NCBI RefSeq assembly: GCF_002251735.1
Contig: NZ_NOXS01000029.1
Location: forward strand, 103,080 to 167,079
DNA: 64,000 nt
From: Elstera cyanobacteriorum
GTDB lineage: Bacteria; Pseudomonadota; Alphaproteobacteria; Elsterales; Elsteraceae
Reading direction: 5' to 3'
Each line of letters opens with the position of its first letter. Position 1 is the first letter of the stretch. Positions 35,982 to 42,178 of the stretch are shown here, one piece after another. The translations under genes were made by a program, and so were the position numbers. The notes beneath the pieces were generated by a model. That model was given only the letters and a program-made list of their open reading frames with translations, searched no databases and was not told where the DNA came from.

Positions 35982-36061
35982 GCGGCGAATATGCCGCGAT
36001 TGCGCCTGAATTTCATGCGGCGTGTTTGCCGTTGACAATGCGGCGTAAACGCCGCTAACGT
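35982..36061. promoter_or_regulatory. Right operator region: three operators, repressor promoter and rightward early promoter
   Basis: Operators GCGGC-GAATAT-GCCGC (35982-35997), GCGGC-GTGTTT-GCCGT (36017-36032) and GCGGC-GTAAAC-GCCGC (36040-36055). Rightward promoter: TTGACA (36032-36037), 18-bp spacer containing the third operator, TAACGT (36056-36061). Leftward promoter for the repressor: TGAAAT (36015-36010), 16 bp, CATATT (35993-35988), the -10 lying inside the first operator. Both predicted starts fall within a few bases of the ATG codons at 35981 and 36069. The layout mirrors lambda OR. Confidence 0.78.
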
Positions 36062-36068
36062 CACGGGC

Positions 36069-36368
36069 ATGGACTACCGCGATCAACTGCTCACCCTTGT
36101 CGATACCTACGGCGCGCGGGTCAACCTCAGCCGGGCGCGCTTGGGGACGATCATCATGAACCAGGGGCGGTTCTTTATCGACCTGTTGCCGAATGCTGAA
36201 GGCAAGCGGCGGGCGGTCAGCGTCGATAACTTCCTGAAGATCAAGCGCTGGTTCCGCGATCACTGGCCGGATGATCACCCCTGGCCCCCATCGGTTGACC
36301 TGTGGGGCTTGGACGATGCCGCGCCGCCCGCGCGCGATTCGCCGGGGAATGGCGCCGCCGCCGCCTGA
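36069..36368 (+). CDS. Hypothetical protein in Cro position
   Basis: 99 residues, first gene of the rightward early operon, its ATG about 8 bp after the -10 box. MDYRDQLLTLVDTYGARVNL, then SRARLGTIIMNQGRFFIDLL and SVDNFLKIKRWFRDHWPDDH: helical, with a possible helix-turn-helix at about 18-60. The C-terminal 30 residues are Pro/Ala/Gly-rich. The position is that of Cro, but the sequence is not one I can assign to the Cro family. Confidence 0.65.
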   Translation: MDYRDQLLTLVDTYGARVNLSRARLGTIIMNQGRFFIDLLPNAEGKRRAVSVDNFLKIKRWFRDHWPDDHPWPPSVDLWGLDDAAPPARDSPGNGAAAA

Positions 36369-36455
36369 CCGGCCCGCTGCGGCACACCGAAAACCTGTTC
36401 TGCCAAACGCGCGGCATCCCGCGCGGTCAGGCGGATTGTTTGTTTAGGAGGGGTC

Positions 36456-36512
36456 ATGATGCGCACTCGCTCGATCTATCCGGCCCCCAGCCTTGCGCGG
36501 CGGGAGGGCTAA
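36456..36512 (+). CDS. Possible 18-residue small peptide gene
   Basis: ATG at 36456 follows a very strong AGGAGGGG ribosome site (36447-36454) and encodes MMRTRSIYPAPSLARREG, stop at 36512, only 4 bp before the next gene. It may be a real micro-protein or simply a translational lead-in for the gene at 36517, which has no strong site of its own. Confidence 0.4.
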   Translation: MMRTRSIYPAPSLARREG

Positions 36513-36516
36513 ACCA

Positions 36517-37095
36517 ATGGGGGCGTTTCCCATCGATTTTCTATCGGCAGGGCAGGGCGTTCACCCGGTGGGGGAACGGATTGCGGCCTGGGTCGATCCT
36601 TACCCCGCCAAAGTGCTGGCGGCGCGCTTTGCCGTGTCGGTCAAAACGGCGGAAAGCTGGCGCGCCGGGCATTTTCCGCAAATGCGCCACCTGCTGGCGA
36701 TGGTGGAGGCGTGGGGGGAAGGCTTTGCCGCCCATGTGTTTGCCCCGGTGCTGGGGGAAGCGCCGCTGGCGCATCGGCTCGACCGGTTGGCGCGGGAACT
36801 GACAATCATTCAGGGGGAAGTGGCAGATGGGCTTTCGGCGGTATCGGCTGGCGCGGGCCTGGGGCCATTACCTGCTGGCGTGGCTGCTCAGCCGCCGGGC
36901 GCAAGCCCATCTGCGGCGCGCCCGGCATTGGCTGGGGCGTTAAGCGGGCGGGTGGCCTGGGCGGTGCTGGCAGCGGTGCTGCTGTGGCACGGCCTCGATA
37001 CATCCCCCGATCCGCATGCAATGCGCCCGGTGGCGGCGCGCTTGGTTAAGCCTGCGCCGGTTAAAACCGCGCGCGGGCGGCTTCAATCAATCTAA
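36517..37095 (+). CDS. Phage early protein with DNA-binding-like region and C-terminal membrane segment
   Basis: 192 residues from ATG at 36517 (MGAFPIDFLSAGQG). YPAKVLAARFAVSVKTAESW and RAGHFPQMRHLLAMVEAWGE look like a helix-turn-helix of the kind used to read DNA. A Gly/Ala/Pro-rich linker (about 110-140) and a hydrophobic stretch near 150-165 (VAWAVLAAVLLW) follow, then a basic tail. An anchored regulator or an exclusion protein is conceivable. No precise family is recognised. Confidence 0.55.
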   Translation: MGAFPIDFLSAGQGVHPVGERIAAWVDPYPAKVLAARFAVSVKTAESWRAGHFPQMRHLLAMVEAWGEGFAAHVFAPVLGEAPLAHRLDRLARELTIIQGEVADGLSAVSAGAGLGPLPAGVAAQPPGASPSAARPALAGALSGRVAWAVLAAVLLWHGLDTSPDPHAMRPVAARLVKPAPVKTARGRLQSI

Positions 37096-37106
37096 CGGAG
37101 GTGCCG

Positions 37107-37346
37107 ATGCTACCGCCTGACCTACAGCAAATTGCCGATATCTGCGCCCTGGGGGCACTGGAACATCGGCTGATCCTAACCCTGGCGCCGCGCGGCAGCG
37201 TGGCCGAACACCGCGCGCTGGTAACCACGCTGCAAGACCTGGTCGATCAAGGCTTCTTGATCGATTTGGGGGTGGATGCGGCGGGCCATTGGCTGAAAAC
37301 CGCCGATGCGGTGTTCGCCGGGGCTTTGGGGAGGGTTGCGGCATGA
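37107..37346 (+). CDS. Small winged-helix-like hypothetical protein
   Basis: 79 residues from ATG at 37107 (a GTG at 37101 is in frame), with ACGGAGG upstream. LPPDLQQIADICALGALEHR, then SVAEHRALVTTLQDLVDQGF and LIDLG resemble a small winged-helix module. Overlaps the next gene by ATGA. Likely a phage early regulator, but the exact role is unknown. Confidence 0.55.
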   Translation: MLPPDLQQIADICALGALEHRLILTLAPRGSVAEHRALVTTLQDLVDQGFLIDLGVDAAGHWLKTADAVFAGALGRVAA

Positions 37347-37600
37347 GTGGGATGAAAGGCATCCCCGGGTTGTACGTTCCCCCGCCGAAACCGCCCGGCC
37401 CCTCGCTCACCCTGTCGTCGGTGCGCCCGCCGGATGGCGGCGTTTACCTGCGCCTTGCATGGCCGGGGGCCGATGCGCCGGAAATCCTGATCGGCCTGGG
37501 GCTGGTCGCGGCGGCAAGCCTGTCAAACGCCATTGCGGCAGCGGTTATGCAGCAGGCGGCCGACATTCTAACCGGGAAGGCCGATCATGCGCGTGGCTAA
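37343..37600 (+). CDS. Hypothetical phage early protein
   Basis: 85 residues from ATG at 37343. A Pro-rich start (GLYVPPPKPPGPSLTLSSVR) leads to a beta strand-like VYLRLAWPGADAPEILIGLG and a helical end (SNAIAAAVMQQAADILTGKA). Overlaps both neighbours, so it belongs to a coupled series of early genes. No family recognised. Confidence 0.55.
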   Translation: MSGMKGIPGLYVPPPKPPGPSLTLSSVRPPDGGVYLRLAWPGADAPEILIGLGLVAAASLSNAIAAAVMQQAADILTGKADHARG

Positions 37601-37928
37601 AAAGGTGCCGCCGCCGCGCGGGGGCGTGCCGTTGCTGTCGGATCCAGGGTTAACCGCCGATAAGAAAGGCGCGGTAGAAGCGGCAATCGCGTTTTTTCAG
37701 CAGCAGGGCGGCAGCGTGCTGCCCGCGCGCGATGATCTGCCGTTCGATCCGGCAGCGGCGGAATTTCGTCTCGTGCTGCCGGGCAATCTGGCGGTCTTGC
37801 CCGTCACCCGCATTTCGCTGGTGGAGCGCGCGGTGCGCCGGGTGGGCTTTCTGGCGCGCGAAGCGGCAGGGGCAACCGCGAAACCCAAGCGCCGCCGGGT
37901 GCGGGGGAGTGGGGTGGGTGGGCGATGA
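37587..37928 (+). CDS. Hypothetical phage early protein
   Basis: 113 residues. Starts MRVAKKVPPPRGGVPLLSDP, has a helical KKGAVEAAIAFFQQQGGSVL and a very basic tail (ATAKPKRRRVRGSGVGGR) suited to nucleic-acid binding. Overlaps the previous gene by 14 bp and the methylase gene by 4 bp. Function unknown; possibly an accessory to the methylase or to replication. Confidence 0.5.
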   Translation: MRVAKKVPPPRGGVPLLSDPGLTADKKGAVEAAIAFFQQQGGSVLPARDDLPFDPAAAEFRLVLPGNLAVLPVTRISLVERAVRRVGFLAREAAGATAKPKRRRVRGSGVGGR

Positions 37929-38602
37929 CCGGCGATCTTCTGCCCCTGACCATCGACGGCCAGCCCTTGCCGCTGAAAACCGGCTATTCGGTCGCTACCA
38001 TGCTCGCGGGCGGGCAGCAGGCGGGGCAAAACCTGCGGCGCCCCGCCGATTACTACCCCACGCCCCCCAAGGCTACGCGGGCGTTCCTGCGGGCCGAAGA
38101 AGCGTTTTTGCGCCACTATGACGGGCCGGTGCTGGAACCCTGCTGTGGGGAAGGGCATATGGCGCGGGAAATCGCGGCCTTCCTGGGGTGCCCGGTCCTT
38201 TCCAGCGACCTGCGGACGGATACCGGGTTCGGGCAAGGCGGGGTCGATTTCATGCAAACCATCGGCCTGTCGGGGCGGGTGCGGCGGGTGATCACCAATC
38301 CGCCCTATGCCGAAGATGCCGATGGCGTGCCGCTGCCCATCAAATTCGCCGTCCACGCCCTGGAACGCCTGGGGGTGGAGTATCTGGCGCTGCTGCTCAA
38401 ACAATCGTTTTTCAATGCCGAAAACCGGGCGGGCCTGTGGCGCCACCTGCCGCCCGCCCGCCTGCTGCAAACCACCTTTCGGGTGGATTTCAAAGGCAAA
38501 GGATCCTCACCGGTCGGCGCGCTATTCGTGATCTGGGACCGGCGCAACGGCTGGGGCGAAGAGCGCTATGACCTGATCAATGAAGGGGGGCTGGTGCGAT
38601 GA
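37925..38602 (+). CDS. Phage orphan N6-adenine DNA methyltransferase
   Basis: 225 residues. The SAM-binding motif is VLEPCCGEGHMAREIA (about 69-84) and the catalytic motif ITNPPYAED is near 122. The ADYYPTPPKATRAFL start is typical of phage methylases that act without a restriction partner. An adenine-N6 target is inferred from NPPY. Such enzymes protect phage DNA or mark it for replication. Located in the rightward early operon, before the inward-facing toxin-antitoxin pair. Confidence 0.85.
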   Translation: MTGDLLPLTIDGQPLPLKTGYSVATMLAGGQQAGQNLRRPADYYPTPPKATRAFLRAEEAFLRHYDGPVLEPCCGEGHMAREIAAFLGCPVLSSDLRTDTGFGQGGVDFMQTIGLSGRVRRVITNPPYAEDADGVPLPIKFAVHALERLGVEYLALLLKQSFFNAENRAGLWRHLPPARLLQTTFRVDFKGKGSSPVGALFVIWDRRNGWGEERYDLINEGGLVR

Positions 38603-38624
38603 CTGGCCCTCGACCATGACCGGC

Positions 38625-39029
38625 CTAGTCCCCCTCCGGGTTCTTTGCAGTTTCTGCAAAGATCGCTTCTGGCACCAGCCGATAGCCAAGTGCGCGCAGC
38701 ACTTTCAGCACGGTCGGCAGGCTGGGGCTGCTGCTGGGGCTAAGGGAACGGTAGATCGTCGTCGGGTTAAGCCCGGCGGCGGCGGCAACCTCAGCCATGC
38801 CGCGCGCCCGGGCGGCGGCGCCGATGGCGTGGGTAATCAGCTTACCGTCGCCGTCATCTTCCTCAAAAGCCGCTTCCAGCAGCGCGTGAACGCGGGCGGG
38901 CGTCGTCAGATAGTCCGCCGGGTCATAGGGCGCGGTTACGATTGTTTGAACGGCGGCGGGCGGGCGTCCGCGCTTGCGGCGGGGCGCGTCAACAGGGGGC
39001 GTTTCAGGGGTAAGGGGGGCGGTGGTCAT
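38625..39029 (-). CDS. HigA-like antitoxin with N-terminal AT-hook-like extension
   Basis: 134 residues. The COG3636-type helix-turn-helix antitoxin occupies about 35-134: PYDPADYLTTPARVHALLEA, DGDGKLITHAIGAAARARGM, AEVAAAAGLNPTTIYRSLSP, then VLKVLRALGYRLVPE. The first 30 residues include PRRKRGRPPA, an AT-hook-like motif not usual for the family. It follows the toxin gene by 3 bp, the toxin-first order of HigBA. Expected to neutralise the toxin and repress the operon through two TTCGCC-N4-GGCGAA sites. Confidence 0.8.
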   Translation of the reverse strand: MTTAPLTPETPPVDAPRRKRGRPPAAVQTIVTAPYDPADYLTTPARVHALLEAAFEEDDGDGKLITHAIGAAARARGMAEVAAAAGLNPTTIYRSLSPSSSPSLPTVLKVLRALGYRLVPEAIFAETAKNPEGD

Positions 39030-39032
39030 CGT

Positions 39033-39338
39033 CTAATTCTCCTGCTGCCAAATGTCCCACAATGCCTTGGCGTGGCGGATATCGCGGCTTTGCGTCCGCT
39101 TGTCCCCGCCCGCCAACAGCACGATCAGCGTGGTTCCGCGCTTGCCGAAATACACGCGGTAGCCGGGGCCATAGTTGATGCGCAGTTCCGACAGGCCGTT
39201 GCCGACCGGCTCCACGTCTCCCGGATTGCCCTGCGTCAAGCGGAACAGCCGGGTTTGAATGCGCGCCAGGGCGCGGTCATCGCTCAGGCTGGTCAGCCAG
39301 CGGTCAAACTCGGCAGTGCGGCGCAAGGTGATCGTCAT
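39033..39338 (-). CDS. HigB/RelE-type toxin
   Basis: 101 residues from ATG at 39338 (MTITLRRTAEFDRWL); the upstream extension covers an operator. Family marks: LRRTAEFDRWLTSLSDDRAL, IQTRLFRLTQGNPGDVEPVG, NGLSELRINYGPGYRVYFGK, LIVLLAGGDKRTQSRDI, as in COG3657 addiction-module killer proteins. The RelE-like fold acts as a ribosome-dependent mRNA endonuclease. Convergent with the methylase gene and divergent from the replication gene. It is the stability module of the prophage. Confidence 0.85.
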   Translation of the reverse strand: MTITLRRTAEFDRWLTSLSDDRALARIQTRLFRLTQGNPGDVEPVGNGLSELRINYGPGYRVYFGKRGTTLIVLLAGGDKRTQSRDIRHAKALWDIWQQEN

Positions 39339-39347
39339 GGGCTGATA

Positions 39348-39397
39348 TTCGCCGTTAGGCGAAAAATCGTCAAGGCACAAATTCGCCGAACGGCGAA
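39348..39397. promoter_or_regulatory. Twin operators of the HigBA-like module
   Basis: TTCGCC-GTTA-GGCGAA (39348-39363) and TTCGCC-GAAC-GGCGAA (39382-39397): two perfect copies of TTCGCC-N4-GGCGAA, centres 34 bp apart, between the toxin start (39338) and the divergent replication gene (39419). Expected binding sites for the antitoxin or toxin-antitoxin complex. The second copy lies 22 bp from the replication gene, so the complex might also damp its expression. Confidence 0.75.
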
Positions 39398-39418
39398 AAT
39401 TGCGGTTAGGGAGGCGGT

Positions 39419-40153
39419 ATGAGCCGCGATAACCCCTGGTTTAAATTCTATCCCGCCGATTGGCGGGCGGATGCGTCCCTGCGCTCCTGCTCTTTGGCAG
39501 CGCGGGGGCTTTGGATCGAGATGATCTCGATCATGCATGATGCCACCCCCTACGGTCATTTGACGGTCAACGGACGGCCCGTGACGGTGGCGCAGCTTGC
39601 ATTACTGACAGGCACTCTCCCCGACCAACTCCCCGATCTGCTTGGCGAGTTGGAAACGGCGGGTGTTTACTCGGTCAACAGCAAGGGCGTCATCTACTCC
39701 CGGCGCATGACCCGTGACGCGAAAAAGGCCGGAACAGCCCGTAAAAACGGCAAAGCGGGCGGCAATCCAACTCTTTGTAATTCCAAAGAAAATCCGGCGT
39801 CGGATAACCCGGAGGTTAAGCCACCGGATAACCCAGGGGTTAAGCCCCAGAGGCCAGAGGCCAGAAGCCAGAGGGATCATAAGCCCCCTAGGCTTATGAT
39901 CCCCTCTGGCGGGGCGCACGATCCAAAAATCGACGCGGCGGTAGTGCCGGTTAGCCCCGTGCTGGCCGATGTGCAAAAGCGGATCGGGGATGTTTCCTAT
40001 CGGTCTTGGTTTGCGAAAGCAGACGTGCGGCAGGATGGGGATGGCATCACCCTTCTGCTGCCCAGCGCCTTCATTCGCGAGTATGTCGAAACCCATTTCC
40101 GCCAGCACTTTCCGCCCGCAACGCGGTTCGTTTTCGAAAGGGGGCAAGCATGA
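39419..40153 (+). CDS. Phage replication initiator, DUF1376-like N-terminus and DnaA-N-like C-terminus
   Basis: 244 residues, good ribosome site (GGGAGGCGG). NPWFKFYPADWRADASLRSC at the start is the DUF1376-type pattern of phage replication proteins. ARGLWIEMISIMHDA and LLGELETAGVY belong to its winged helix. Residues about 115-160 are low-complexity (PEVKPPDNPGVKPQRPEARS) and are encoded by the repeat/hairpin stretch. The end (about 180-240: SPVLADVQKRIGDVSYRSWF, then LLLPSAFIREYVETHF) resembles DnaA domain I, which recruits DnaB helicase. Analogue of lambda O, with the origin inside the gene. Confidence 0.78.
   Translation: MSRDNPWFKFYPADWRADASLRSCSLAARGLWIEMISIMHDATPYGHLTVNGRPVTVAQLALLTGTLPDQLPDLLGELETAGVYSVNSKGVIYSRRMTRDAKKAGTARKNGKAGGNPTLCNSKENPASDNPEVKPPDNPGVKPQRPEARSQRDHKPPRLMIPSGGAHDPKIDAAVVPVSPVLADVQKRIGDVSYRSWFAKADVRQDGDGITLLLPSAFIREYVETHFRQHFPPATRFVFERGQA
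39847..39909. repeat. Iterons plus long hairpin inside the replication gene, probable phage origin
   Basis: Four adjacent 7-bp units, CCAGAGG, CCAGAGG, CCAGAAG and CCAGAGG, fill 39847-39874. The last opens a hairpin: CCAGAGGGATCATAAGCC (39868-39885), loop CCCTA, GGCTTATGATCCCCTCTGG (39891-39909), 18 bp with one bulge. Just before are two related GGTTAAGCC units (39814-39822 and 39838-39846). In-gene iterons with a dyad are how lambda-type origins are built. Origin function is inferred. Confidence 0.65.
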
Positions 40154-40779
40154 CAAGCTCGGTTTCCGGGGCGGGCGGGGTGCCTGCCATTCTGCAGCCG
40201 TCCGATTTGGGCTGGCGGGCCATCAAGGCCGAAATCGCTGCCCTGGCGCCGCCCGCGCTGCCGTCGCTGCCAGGGGTGCGCGCGCTGGATAGTCTGCGGC
40301 TCCGCGATGCCGACGACTGCCGCGCCCTGGCGGCGGCGCTGGATGGTGTTCAGGCGGCGCGGGTCCATGCCCTGCACGGTGCGGTGGTGGCGCGCGGTCT
40401 CGACGCGATCCTAGCCGCATGGCCGTCGAAATCCCTGGCCGATGTGGACCGGTACCGGGAAACCTTGGGCGGGCTGCTGTGGGAACACCCCGCCCTGATC
40501 TGCGATCAAGCGGTGGATCACCTAACCCGCACGGCAAAGCGCTTTCCGGCCCGGCCCGACTTGGCGCGCGTGCTGAAGGATTGCGCAGCGGATCACGCGG
40601 AACTGGCGCGGCTGTGCCGTCTGCACCTCGATGAACACTCCCGCCGCGCCCTGCAGCCGCCGCCGCGCGAAGCGCTGACGGCCGAACAGCGGGAAGCCGA
40701 TAAGGCGCGCGTGCGGTCGCTGCTGGCGGCGCGGTTCGGTAATGATTTCTTTAAAGCACCGGAAGGGAAGCGGCGATGA
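40150..40779 (+). CDS. Phage protein following the initiator, possible helicase loader
   Basis: 209 residues from ATG at 40150, overlapping the initiator stop by ATGA. Mostly helical: DLGWRAIKAEIAALAPPALP, SLRLRDADDCRALAAALDGV, then WPSKSLADVDRYRETLGGLL and READKARVRSLLAARFGNDF. The position after an O-like protein suggests a replication partner, but no Walker motif is present, so it is not a P-loop loader. No family is recognised with certainty. Confidence 0.6.
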   Translation: MTSSVSGAGGVPAILQPSDLGWRAIKAEIAALAPPALPSLPGVRALDSLRLRDADDCRALAAALDGVQAARVHALHGAVVARGLDAILAAWPSKSLADVDRYRETLGGLLWEHPALICDQAVDHLTRTAKRFPARPDLARVLKDCAADHAELARLCRLHLDEHSRRALQPPPREALTAEQREADKARVRSLLAARFGNDFFKAPEGKRR

Positions 40780-41378
40780 AAGACGGGGCGGGGACAGGCA
40801 AGCGCGCGCTGCCGATTGAAGACTTGTTAGAATGGGTCTACCGCGTGCAGCGCGCCGATCTCGTGTTAGGGCGGGCCGATAACCGCGAACGCAATTGGCT
40901 GGCGGGCGCGGGCATCTCGGCAGATGGGTGCGCAATTGTCGAACGGCAGGGCGTTCTCGGCACGCGGGTTGACGGCGGCGGCTATGCGGCGGCTGACCTG
41001 CACCCGGACGCGGAAGCGATCCACGCGCAAATCGGCGTGCTGCTGGCGCGGCGGGCGCTCACCCCCGTTCAAGTCGGGCTGCTGCTCGAATGCGGCAAAA
41101 CCGGCGGCGTGCCGGAATGGTCGGCGGGCGTGCCGCTGCCGGGGCCGGTTCCGGTCGAAGAAGGGGCGGCGGGATATCTGACAATGGGGGGCAAATTTAA
41201 TCGCTACTGCCCGATTTCCTGGGAACCGCCTCTTACCCTTGCGGGCGATTTACAAAACGGATACGAATGCTGGTATAAAGCATTGATAATTATATATGAA
41301 GTGCTATCGAGTGGGGGCGGTTTGATCGACTATTTGCCCCTCTTTCCAGCCGTCTCAGGAACCCCTTGGGCGGATTGA
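40776..41378 (+). CDS. Hypothetical phage protein before the late genes
   Basis: 200 residues. The N-terminal 130 residues are GC-rich and helical (LPIEDLLEWVYRVQRADLVL, then AIHAQIGVLLARRALTPVQV, GLLLECGKTGGVPEW). From about residue 138 the codon use becomes less GC-rich (KFNRYCPISWEPPLTLAGDL, ECWYKALIIIYEVLSS), as if a new end was acquired. The last gene of the rightward early operon is often the late-gene activator or antiterminator; no motif proves this here. Confidence 0.5.
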   Translation: MKDGAGTGKRALPIEDLLEWVYRVQRADLVLGRADNRERNWLAGAGISADGCAIVERQGVLGTRVDGGGYAAADLHPDAEAIHAQIGVLLARRALTPVQVGLLLECGKTGGVPEWSAGVPLPGPVPVEEGAAGYLTMGGKFNRYCPISWEPPLTLAGDLQNGYECWYKALIIIYEVLSSGGGLIDYLPLFPAVSGTPWAD

Positions 41379-41450
41379 CCACAAAAAAACGCTTGCGCCC
41401 ATGCTCTCGATTTGACATTGTGTCGGAGGCGAAGAAACCAAAGCCAACCA

Positions 41451-41478
41451 AACCCTGCTAGCGATAGCGGGGTTTTTC
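41451..41478 (+). terminator. Intrinsic terminator upstream of the late operon
   Basis: AACCCTGCTA, loop GCGA, TAGCGGGGTTTTTCC: CCC/GGG and GCTA/TAGC arms with one mismatched pair, then five T. It is about 130 bp before the terminase small-subunit gene, in a 229-bp gene-free stretch (41379-41607) that also holds TTGACA at 41412-41417 (no good -10 seen) and a T-rich tract near 41540-41600. A terminator before the late genes suggests control by antitermination. Confidence 0.7.
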
Positions 41479-41607
41479 CATTTCAGCCTCCGGGTCCTTC
41501 CCGCCAACCCCCCAGGCGCGGGTAACGGGCGACCGCGCGGGGTTTGGGGTTTTGTTTGATTTTTTAGCGTTATGTTGTTGTTCTTGTTTATGTTTTAGGG
41601 GGCAGGA

Positions 41608-42177
41608 ATGGGGGAACGGATCGTTAATCGGTCTGAGATGGCCCGCATTCTTGAGGTGTCGGAACCCACGCTGGACCGAATGATGGACCGGGGCCTGCCG
41701 GTACTGCAGCGCGGCGGGAACGGGAAGCCCTATCAGTTTGACGTTGAGGCGGTGATCGCCTGGGCGCGCGACGATGCCGAGCGGGAAGAGGCGGCGCGGT
41801 CGGCGCGCGAGGCTGATATTAACCAGCTTGCGATGGACCTGAACGGCGGCGCGACCGCTGAGATTGAGGGGGTTAGCCCCGGCCTGTCCGGCAAGGCGCG
41901 CATCGATGCGATCAACGCCCTGCTGCTGCAGGACAAGCTGGCGAAACAGCGTGGTGAACTGGTGCCGGTCGAGGATGTGCGCGCCGATTATCAGGCGATG
42001 TTCGCCCGCCTGCGGCAGCGGCTGCTGTCGCTGGATACGCTGCTAACACGGTCGGCGGGCTTGACCCCGGCGCAAGCGGCGATTGTGCGACAGGATATGC
42101 GCGCGCTGCTGGTCGAGCTTGCTATGCAGATTGCCGACCCGGACCTGCGCCCGGTAGAACCGGAGGAGATGCATTAA
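41608..42177 (+). CDS. Terminase small subunit, Nu1-like
   Basis: 189 residues. Helix-turn-helix at 3-40 (VNRSEMARILEVSEPTLDRM, then GLPVLQRGGNGKPYQFDVEA), as in lambda Nu1/DUF1441. A central coiled/linker region follows, then RIDAINALLLQDKLAKQRGE and a helical end (about 120-180) that should contact the large subunit. It recognises the packaging site. GGGGGCAGG lies just before ATG. Ends 1 bp before the large-subunit gene. Confidence 0.87.
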   Translation: MGERIVNRSEMARILEVSEPTLDRMMDRGLPVLQRGGNGKPYQFDVEAVIAWARDDAEREEAARSAREADINQLAMDLNGGATAEIEGVSPGLSGKARIDAINALLLQDKLAKQRGELVPVEDVRADYQAMFARLRQRLLSLDTLLTRSAGLTPAQAAIVRQDMRALLVELAMQIADPDLRPVEPEEMH

Positions 42178-42178
42178 G

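Noticed and set aside
36275..36466. Minus frame of 63 codons (TPPKQTIRLTARDAARLAEQ)
   Set aside because: Reads fairly like a protein, but lies antisense within the rightward early operon, overlaps the gene at 36069 and has no visible ribosome site.
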